This document shows, one piece after another, positions 56,226 to 64,000 of a stretch of 64,000 nt of DNA. This stretch comes from Aurelia coerulea (taxonomy: Eukaryota; Cnidaria; Scyphozoa; Semaeostomeae; Ulmaridae), in assembly GCA_039566865.1 (NCBI GenBank), contig CM076949.1, positions 19,692,501 through 19,756,500 of the forward strand, in the 5' to 3' direction. The position numbers were made by a program, and so were the translations under genes. The first letter of the stretch is position 1. Every line of letters starts with the position of its first letter. The notes beneath the pieces are model-generated. The model had not been told where the DNA came from. It was given only the letters and a program-made list of their open reading frames with translations, and searched no databases.

Positions 56226-56730
56226 AGGGGGTGGTCTTCCATAGTAAAGGTACCGGGGATGTGCCGTGAGCAAGGCTTTACTGTTTCGGATTCGAGTCTA
56301 GCCAAGGGTATACTTTTTTGCAATTTTGGTCCAGCCAAGGTCTAGCCAACGGTATCATGTTTGGCAATACTGGTCAAAAGGGAATTGACTTTTAACAAAG
56401 CCTTTGAAAGAAGGAATTTCATCCTGGCCACCCATTTTTGTCGATAATAAACTAGTAAATGAAACAAATGGACCTTTTGTAAATGAAAAAATCGATTTTC
56501 GAGTTCAAACTAAAAATTTTGAGATACATTCTGACTCGAAAGGCTTGGAAATGAATCTAGCCAAGAGCATCAATTTTTCAATATTGGTCTAACCAAGGGT
56601 ATCATTTTTGTAGAAATTGGTCTAGGCAAGAGCACCATTTTCCTAAAAATTAATCTAGCCAACGATACCACTTTCAACATGCTCGCGGCAGACCCCATAC
56701 CCAAAATTTAGCCAAGAACCCCCCTCCCCC
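56226..56730. mobile_element. TCTAGCCAAGGGTA element, diverged copy
   Basis: CTTCCATAGTAAAGGTACCG and CTCGCGGCAGACCCCATACC match the other copies, and the right border is ACCCCCCTCCCCCGTG. About 100 bp of the interior (56380-56540) is not shared. Confidence 0.65.
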
Positions 56731-57263
56731 GTGATGCAAGGTATGTTAGATGCAAATTCCCCGTTAAAGTTAGTTGACGGAGATAAATAGCCACCCCCAG
56801 GCCTGCATATGCAGGGGGCTGGGCAAGCTAAAAATAGATCTTGTTTCTTAGCCAATGAAAATTGAGAACTCTTGTGGTGATCACCACTTACACGTGATCA
56901 GGTTTTCTCGAGAACAAACAAATTTAAAATGGCTAACGGATTCAGAGTTGTCTCTCCTGCAAGAAACAGAAGCGAACTCAACGAGCTGGAAAGTTGTACA
57001 CTTTGTATTTGGGGTACGGGGAAAAGGAAGAGGAGTTGTTGGACGAGCACGACGATATCCAGTTGTTATTAGGCTTCGAGACTTCAGCTGAGAAAGCACT
57101 AACAGAATGGATTTTGGAAACAGTTGAGTTAGGCGCCTAGGCCGATCGTTGCCAAAGACGTACGACACTCCCCCGAAACTCCCCCGAAACTCAGTCCGTG
57201 CATGACAAAATTTGAAAAGCTGGAAGATGGATATGTATGCAAGAAAGTTCCACGAAAAGAGGC

Positions 57264-57524
57264 CCGGGGGGGGGGGGTACTTGACTTTCAATTGTACGGG
57301 GGGGTGCACTCCAAGAGAAAAAATTTTCAACCGGCTTTAGAAATTTCCCCTCGAAATGATAGCCGGCTTTAGAAAAAATCGGCAGCATATCCCAAAACGT
57401 AAAAATTCGTTGAAAAACAATGAAATAACACGTTTGAACAACCGGCTTTAGAAAAATTGCCTTCTTTTGTACCCGGCGTTAGAAAAAAGAGGCGAAAACG
57501 ATACCCGGAAAGGAGTGCACATGG
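57264..57524. repeat. CCGGCTTTAGAAA repeat unit with G-run ends
   Basis: GGCCCGGGGGG... plus TACTTGACTTTCAAT at the left resembles the border at 38680-38706. Inside, CCGGCTTTAGAAA occurs four to five times and GGAGTGCACATGG near the end faces GGTGCACTCC at 57302. Confidence 0.55.
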
Positions 57525-57861
57525 CGTCAGCCACGAAAAGAGGGCAAGTGTGATTATAGAGGATGATATTATTTTGTTGTATTGTAGTTGTACGGCCTTG
57601 TGCTTTTTCCATCCAGGGGTTTCCCCTCTGCCTCAATTCAGTGGCGTGACGAAAGGCAATCGCTGATTGGTCAATTCATTTCAATTGAGTTGAATTGAAG
57701 TTATTCTTAGAAGGCCGTTGGCTTTAGCTCCGTCAACTAACTTTAAGTTTTCGAGTAACTAATCTATAACAAAGAATGATACGAAAATTACATCTAGTAG
57801 CGCTGAATGCTTTATAAAAAATTAACTTTGTTGAGCATATTTCCCTTCTTCGATACAATAC

Positions 57862-58128
57862 CTAATACCCAGCAGGCTTGCCTTTCTTCCTTGGGTCGGA
57901 CACTGCATAAATCGTATTTGCATTTTCTCTATAAATTGCTTGTATCACAGAAAATGAGGTCGATTTCTCGATTTCATGTCCAATCTTCTTAAGTCCATCA
58001 ACGATAGATTCGGGCAATGGGTACTGCGTGTTGATTCTGATTTTGTTTGGTACCAACTGGTGATGAAGCCGAGGGTTCGCAACTGATGGGCCAAGTTTCA
58101 CGCCAAACAGTATCTTGTTCATGATGAC
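57862..58128 (-). CDS. GGT gene B, terminal exon
   Basis: The exon is 267 nt including the stop. The acceptor TATTTTTTGCAG is strong. It encodes VIMNKILFGVKL, PRLHHQLVPN and, at the end, DPRKKGKPAGY, the hallmark C-terminus of the GGT small subunit. I saw no clear AATAAA in the first 100 bases after the stop. Confidence 0.93.
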   Translation of the reverse strand, partial: VIMNKILFGVKLGPSVANPRLHHQLVPNKIRINTQYPLPESIVDGLKKIGHEIEKSTSFSVIQAIYRENANTIYAVSDPRKKGKPAGY

Positions 58129-59917
58129 CTGCAAAAAATAAACGTAACGTACAGGAAACTAGGAACTACAATATTGTTAATGTTTACAAATTCCGTTGCA
58201 TATTAGATGACAGTTGACATTTTTTTCTATCCATTTCAAATCTTTACAATAAATCTTACTTTCTACTGTACTTATCTAATTACTATACACCACCACAGGG
58301 AACTAAGGGGAGTGAAAGACAATGACTACCCCATGGCTCAAACATAAACATACGCAACATTAAACTACATACAACTGAACTAAAAACGATGAAAAAACTA
58401 GTTACACTACTTACAAAGTTACTCTGCTAATTACTCTACTTACAAAATTACTCTACTTTTCATAAAAGCTAAAAAACGGGTTTTGGTGGTTGTGGAACTT
58501 TTAGCGTAGTTGACATTATGCATATAAAGACACTATAAGAGAAGTTCTCACACTGTTTACTCTTCTTTGTCAAAATTTTGATCTGACATCTAATAGGAAA
58601 CAGATTCAGGGATTAAATTATTCTTGTTTATTTCATGTAAATGTTCTTTATGATCATATCTTGCGTTGTTTTATTTGTGTAGTTCAAGTAGTTTTCCTAT
58701 CTCTACGAAATGGCCAGGGAGTAGACACAGCCATTTGCTCCCCAGGGGAGGGTATCGTCCTAGTAGTATTGTAGAGTAATTCAACAAATTTAAAGCAAGT
58801 GTGCAATGGTAAATAGGCTCCTCTATAAATAGAACAAAGAAATAACTCAGACATAGCATTGTTTCTTAGCAAGATAAAGATCTTATTCTTAGGCTACCCT
58901 TTGTTGATATTGTGTGCAACTTCGATTTGAATGGGGTATTTTTAGATTTTCTGCTCTCTGCAAATGCAAGCTTTTTTAACCTTGCACAAACCCTTTAACC
59001 AGGTAATTCAATTAAACAAAGTTTTGAAAACAAGGAATCCGGTCACAAGTCTACCTGTGCTGTCCCGGTGATGATTCTTGATCCTCCAGATGCCCCTGCT
59101 ACCATTTTAACGTCTCCATTCTTATCTGTAATAACTGTTGGGCACATTGAAGAAAGTGGTCTTTTGCCAGGGCGAATATAATTTGCAGGTGTTGGTGGGT
59201 AACCGTACAAATTGGATTTTCCTGGAGTTGAAAAATCATCCATCTCATTGTTGTAAATAATTCCAGTCTTTGTAGAGCGATATCCACCACCAAATCTAAA
59301 ATACCAAAATTAATATTATTACAATTAAAGCTCCAATTAGCCCCCTCTCTACCATAGTAAGTCCCCCTCTCTGATAGATCCTTCCTTCGAGACTAAGTTT
59401 CTAAGAAGGGCCTGTTTATATGAGGAAAAACACCTCACCTGCCAAACCCGGGGCTGACAAGCGAGGTGGAGTAAGTCTCTCATCCGTGAAATCAGAACGA
59501 ATTAACCAATAGAAATCAACGAAGAAAGCCAATACACCCCGGTAATGTTTCGTTTACATGGAAAAATTTCACCTCGCCCAGGTGAGATTCCATCTCTGGT
59601 GAGGCAATTTCTCACCATACCGGTGGTGTCGCGTTTGTCATATAAACGCGAAGTGAAAAAAATGGGATTCTATAGGAAGGAGGAATCTCGCCTGTCACCC
59701 CCGGGATCTGGCAGGTGAGGTGTTTTCCCCCATATAGACAGGCCCTAAGCCCCCTTATCCATTTATTGTCACGAATGTTCCCTTTTTCATGTATTAGCAT
59801 TATTGTACTGTATTTTACATAGAGGGCCCATTGAAAATCAGCATTTGCTGAAGAGTTACCCTCCTCAAATATATGAAATAAATCAGTCAATCAATCAACC
59901 GATCAACCAATCAACCG

Positions 59918-59949
<32 letters not shown>

Positions 59950-61796
59950 TTCATTCAATCAATTAATCAATTTCTATTATGTCCTTCCTTCTAATATCCA
60001 ATGCAAGGGGTTACCTTACCAAAGACTGTCCACTTCTTCAGCTAAAACAATTCTGTTTTTAATCCTTATCATAGCTAGGCTCAAACTCTCCTTATTTTGA
60101 ATTCAGCAAAATGAAATTATTTGGTTGCTCTATTTGAGATCAAAGATTTAGGATGAAGAATTTCTAAAAATTTCAACACGAGGCCATATGCGGTAAATCC
60201 CCGCATATGCGAACCTACTCTTTCAGCAAGGTTTCATTTCAATGGTACTAAGACTAATTTCAAGGTATAAAAGTTCATATTTGAAAGGAAAGGTACCATG
60301 GGTAGCTCTTTTCAGAGTCTTCAACAAAGATTTTCAACCATGTTATTAACTAATTATAAGCTTACAAACAGCAGGGGAGGAAGTTCAAACTTTAACAGCC
60401 AACTGGGACAAAAATGACCTCAATAACGAAAATCAAAAATCAAATTTGCTACCCCTGCAACGAGAACATATTTTTCATCAAACTGAAACAGGTTCTTAAT
60501 CACAAGGTGCATGATTTAGGAACAGCCTCTAGGTTCTTAATTTTGTATGTTCTTATATGCGGGGATTCACTGTGTTGAAATGGTGTGTTCAATTCCCTTT
60601 CATGAATTTTGGTCCCTTCTAAACATCATACAGAATCCATTCTATACCGCAGAATTAAATCAGCATCTTTATCTTCCACTATGTTGTAAAGAATACTGCT
60701 CTATTTTGGTAACTCTAGAAAACAAACTCATTAAACTAGTAAACTTGGTTTTTGAATTATTGATTCATATAAAATTTGTTGTCACATTTTTGCACAAAAA
60801 GCAAATCCTCCAGGGTGTCCCAGAAAGATTGTTCGACATTTGATTGAATATTAAAAAGTAACGATAAAATGTGCAGGCTCCTGGTTAGATAACCCTGTTC
60901 CTAAGGTTTAAAATTAATTTTTGATGCCAGAATCTTGCGAATCCGCTAAGAATTCACGGATTTACAGGTTTTTGAAGTTCAAGTTTGTACGAAAGCTGAA
61001 ACCAGACGCACCAAACTGACTTGTTTTTCAAAAAGACGTCCTAAAATCGAGGTAAAAGAAGACTGTCCGATGATTTACCTCTCGTTGATATCAGAGCAAA
61101 CAAAATAGGACTTCAAAAGCAATTTAATTCTTGTAACCGTTGCCAACATTTACTTAAGAATGCAAGTATCCAAAAACATGGAATGAAAACTTAATCGTTG
61201 AGAGACGGGGCCATTCAAAATTGTGCTCAACAGCATTCCTCCAAGCATCCATAACCTTGATTCAGTATTAGAGGAAGCAAATTTATCGACAGTGCTTTTT
61301 AACTTCCATTTGATTCGCATTGAATAAACAAGAATCTACTTTCAAAAAATATGCAATTGCAAGGCGTCTGGTTTCAGCTTTCGCACAAACTTGAACCTCA
61401 AAAGCGCGTAACTCTGTGAATATTTAGCTGATTTGCTAGCTCCTGGTGTCTCAAATCATTTTAAAATCTCAGCAATATGGTTATCTTAACATGGAGCCCG
61501 TTCACTATTTCGTTATTTTTTAATATTTAATCAAACGTCGAACGCTTTTTTTTGGAACACCCTGTACATGAATTTTGAGACAGATTATAGTACAGTAATA
61601 CTTACAAATAATTGACCGTTCCCGTTACAGAAACAGCATCTCCATTTTCAGCCAAGATTGACACATGCGATGTACCAAAATCCTCCTTCCCATAATATCC
61701 TCCATAATATTTTGGTTCGAATGTTTTGTCCGGTTTAATCTTTGTTTTTCGAATGATTTCCGCATATGTTTTGTTCAACAGTTGTCCATTAACAAC
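57862..61796 (-). CDS. Gamma-glutamyltranspeptidase, gene B (5' part outside window)
   Basis: This is the last third of a second GGT gene. Three exons are seen: 61796-61606, 59295-59055 and 58128-57862, with GT-AG borders and consistent phases (2, then 0). The catalytic exon carries GTSHVSILAENGDAVSVTGT, whose Thr is the nucleophile. The second exon carries NNEMDDF and PLSSMCP, whose Glu, Asp and two Ser bind the glutamyl group in known GGTs, and GASGGSRIITGT. The last exon ends in KGKPAGY and a stop, matching the GEPAGY end of human GGT1. No earlier exon was found between 61797 and 64000, so the gene starts beyond the window. It lies in the same orientation as gene A, which points to tandem duplication. 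The catalytic exons of A and B differ a lot outside the core, so the duplication is not recent. Confidence 0.93.
59055..59295 (-). CDS. GGT gene B, penultimate exon (glutamate-binding residues)
   Basis: The exon is 241 nt. The acceptor is GGTATTTTAG and the donor CACAG|GTAGAC, phase 0. The first base completes the split Leu codon. It encodes FGGGYRSTKTGIIYNNEMDD, PPTPANYIRPGKRPLSSMC and GASGGSRIITGTAQ, all strongly conserved GGT blocks. Confidence 0.94.
59883..59970. repeat. (CAAT)n microsatellite after a LINE-type 3' tail
   Basis: About 20 CAAT/CAAC/CGAT tetranucleotides. Just before it, AATCAGCATTTGCTGAAGAG with a TACCCTCCT block resembles 33190-33225 (AATCAGCATCTGCTGAAGGG), a shared LINE or SINE 3' end. 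Confidence 0.8.
60188..60574. mobile_element. Diverged relative of the CAGTAGAAACCCGC element
   Basis: The left end GGTAAATCCCCGCATATGCG and right end ATGCGGGGATTCACTGTG, plus GGTTCTTA units, give the same layout with a different terminal sequence. It lies in a GGT B intron. Confidence 0.55.
60811..61566 (+). mobile_element. CAGGGTGTCCC-type inverted-repeat element in GGT B intron
   Basis: The left end is CAGGGTGTCCCAGAAAG and the right end TTGGAACACCCTGTA, with foldback arms like those at 2059-2779. It lies 39 bp downstream of the catalytic exon of gene B. It has no coding capacity. Confidence 0.78.
61606..61796 (-). CDS. GGT gene B, exon with catalytic threonine
   Basis: The exon is 191 nt. 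The acceptor is TTTTTCTTTAG and the donor TATTT|GTAAGT, phase 2. It encodes VVNGQLLNKTYAEIIRK, a gap-rich middle, then GTSHVSILAENGDA. It corresponds exactly to exon 5 of gene A, with the same phase at both ends. Confidence 0.93.
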
Positions 61797-62789
61797 CTAA
61801 AGAAAAACAGGGATCCTTTGAAGAAATTTTATCTCAAAGCTTCCCGAGCATTGCCTTATACTTAGAAGTGTGTATGTCTTTTGTCAATGAATGGGATTTC
61901 TTTTCGAAGCGACTAAACTTCTACTTCTCGTTACTCCACGTAAGGGAATGGTGTAACACAGCGAGGGCGTCGGGCAGAAAGTAGGAGAAAAATGACGAAT
62001 GTGAGCTGAAAACAAACGGTCACGAGTGACTGAGCTTTAGGCCGACTGCGAAGCTTTAATAAAGCCGCTTTGCTGCCTGAAAAAATGTACACTCTCTACT
62101 TCATAAACAGTGGTGGAAACAAATTTTGCTTTCCTGCGAAGCAACGTCAAACTAACATTCTTCCTTTCATTGCTTTATCAAATTTCTCCGTGCCATTTTT
62201 CAGTTGAACTATTGCACAACACAAATCAGTTTCGTAGGCCCGTTTAGAGTCTAGTTTCTCTTTAATCTTTCCTGAATTTATTCCCCCCTTTACTATTTAC
62301 ACTTTCAATCTTTGTTCTCCGTGTCATCCTACCTTCCTTCCATCTTCGCTCTTCCCCTTCCTCTGTCCTTCTTATTTTCTTTTATTTCTTCTTTCCTTCT
62401 TTCCCCCCTTTCTCATTCCTCTCTTTTCTTTCTTTCCTTCTATTCCGCTCTCTATCTTTCCTCCCTTGTCTTCCTTCCAGACAAACAAGCTTCCTGCGAA
62501 GCTGCTTCGTGGCTTCACGTATTTTTTCCACATCTGTTCATAAAAATCTTTAAATTTCTCTTTCTCCTAACAGTAAGCAATGATTGGTCATATGCAAAAT
62601 CTGAATTTAAAAATTCAGAGGAAATTTGATGCGATTTGCTACAGGAAACCGAAGCAAAACAATGTGGTGGAAGCAATGATCAAGATGGCAGTGAACAATA
62701 CGCAACAGAGACAGCAAAAAGCAAACAGCCATCATGACAAGACAACTTTATTCAAAACTTCAGCCGTCCAACTAACAACGTACCATGTC
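61797..62789. other. GGT B upstream intron, no exon seen
   Basis: I looked on the minus strand for the exon encoding the FHRI...GDPDF block that should precede the catalytic exon and did not find it here or up to 64000. The intron is therefore longer than 2.2 kb. Confidence 0.55.
62290..62480. repeat. Pyrimidine-rich tract
   Basis: About 190 bases of almost only C and T with TTCC/TTTC units. No gene is seen here; it lies in the upstream intron of GGT B. Confidence 0.85.
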
Positions 62790-63144
62790 TTTAAAGGGAA
62801 TAGACATAGCTATATCGACAAGCTGCTATAAATAGGCTGAAGAAACGCCAACAAACCCACTGTTTCCTTCGCCACACAATAAAACAGCAGGCATCAAAGT
62901 TGCTGAGTACAATAGATTATATTTTTAACTTGGCCCGGGCCAGCTTTTAAAGGGAATCGACAAAGTTAAAAGCTGGCCCAGGCCAGGTCAAAAATATAAT
63001 CTATTGTACTCAACGACTTTGACGCATCCGGTTTCATTGTGTAGGTAAAGAAACAATGGGTTTGTGGGCGTTTCTTTAGCCTATTTATAGCGGCTATGAG
63101 ATCTGGCTATGTCTATTCCCTTTAACTATGTCGATTCCCTTTAA
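62790..63144. mobile_element. Inverted dimer of the TTAA element
   Basis: A forward copy (from 62790) is followed by an inverted copy, joined around the GGGCCAGCTTTTAAAGGGAA block near 62940-62975, and ending CTATGTCGATTCCCTTTAA at 63144. A near-complete palindrome results. Confidence 0.75.
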
Positions 63145-63204
63145 GGAAAGTAGAGCAGTCTTCAACAGTTTTCTGCACTGCTTGTGACTTCAGCAAAGTG
63201 GCTA

Positions 63205-63750
63205 GGCCCATTAAGCATAGGTTCCAAATCTTTAAAAAGGCTGGTGTAAAATTGAGTGAATTATTTCTTTGGAATGAATGACTTCAAAGAAACTTTAGCT
63301 ATTTCTCTATAATTCTACCGTTGGTCTTTTCTGAAATCTTCAATATTTTCAGAATTAGAGTGTTTTTCTTCTTTTTCAAGAATTCAAGAAAAATCTTCAG
63401 AAAAACTTTAAAGCATCGTAATTTCTAAACTGTTTGACGCAACATGAAAAAATTTCGAAGAAAACCATAGTTTATGAATGCCTACAATATGGTATCAAGC
63501 AAAAGTCTGTCACTCATTTGGTTTATGATTTAGACATTTGAAGAAGTCTTATTTTCAAATGAGTTCAAATGGAAGATACGCCGTGATTTCGAAAAATAGT
63601 CAAAATTTCTGGAAAGTCCAACAACGGTAGAATCGTAAATAAGTATCTAAAGTTTCTTTCAAGCCATTCAATCAGAAGAAATAGGTCATTGAATTTACAC
63701 CCACCTTTTTAAGCCGAGTTAAAGATATGGAACCTATGCTGGCCCATTAT
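63205..63750. mobile_element. Same foldback family, copy 2
   Basis: GCATAGGTTCCAAATCTTT with GGTGTAAAATTGAGTG at the left faces CAATTTACACCCACC and ATATGGAACCTATGCTGG at the right. A left-truncated copy lies at about 36690-36917 and a scrap at 45935-46005. Confidence 0.7.
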
Positions 63751-64000
63751 GAAAATACGCAATAAAGAGCGGGAAATTACTAGACTTATGACGATGAGTC
63801 TCTTGTTTCCCTGTGCTCTTTGACTTCTTGATGGCGCTTCAGTCAACAGAGACTCATAATCAACCTCGTCCCCATGCCCCAAAAGGAGTCTACGCCAACC
63901 TATTTGGGCCATGGTACCGGTTGCCAAAATCGTGGTATATTTGACGCCATTTTGTTTTGCATAAATTATCAGCTGCAGTTTATTACAGAACTCTCTTGTC

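Larger units (their letters stand above)
55359..57861. other. Region between the TIR and GGT B genes, no gene seen
   Basis: Contains the repeats at 56226 and 57264. The remaining frames are short, lack splice context and show no family motif. Confidence 0.5.

Overview
The window is eukaryotic, intron-rich and AT-rich, with GT-AG introns and very many miniature inverted-repeat elements. The gene families (membrane-anchored gamma-glutamyltranspeptidases and a TIR protein with a cysteine-rich tail) and the LINE and Penelope fragments suggest a marine invertebrate, most likely an anthozoan cnidarian. That assignment is inference: no marker gene settles it.

Three protein genes can be reconstructed, all on the minus strand. 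(1) GGT gene A has its ATG at 14222 and five coding exons down to 1844; its last exons lie beyond position 1. (2) A complete four-exon gene (49560 to 37731) encodes a 293-residue TIR-domain protein with two C-terminal cysteine-rich repeats. (3) GGT gene B enters from beyond 64000, and its last three exons (61796 to 57862) end in the family's C-terminal signature. The two GGT genes are thus tandem paralogues with the TIR gene between them. Every exon junction inside the window is phase-consistent.

The rest is introns and intergenic DNA packed with mobile-element debris. This includes: terminal-inverted-repeat elements flanked by TA (CCGGGTG.. ends, CAGTAGAAACCCGC.. ends, GAGTAGTGTCGCCC.. ends, CACGTTTTTTTT.. 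ends), by TTAA or by TTA; foldbacks with G and C runs at their ends; two tRNA-derived SINE heads; fragments of CR1/L2-like LINEs and of LINEs with a restriction-like endonuclease; and long microsatellites. Several are nested, for example two LINE remnants inside the TA-flanked element at 19564-22453 and a TTAA element inside a TA element at 54859-55358.

The most striking locus is 24564-25620. It is a 1,057-bp palindrome, with no mismatch found where I compared the arms, whose arms each carry the GIY-YIG endonuclease end of a Penelope-like retroelement. Downstream of each is a sequence that folds as a hammerhead ribozyme: the core boxes, a GUAA-capped stem II, a palindromic stem III and a matching stem I are all present. 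A second inverted-repeat element starts 8 bp away. Upstream of the TIR gene, at about 52870-52950, lies a decayed inverted copy of part of its first exon.

No rRNA gene, intact tRNA gene, CRISPR array or complete autonomous transposon was found. Most short open reading frames in the window are chance frames or products of repeats.
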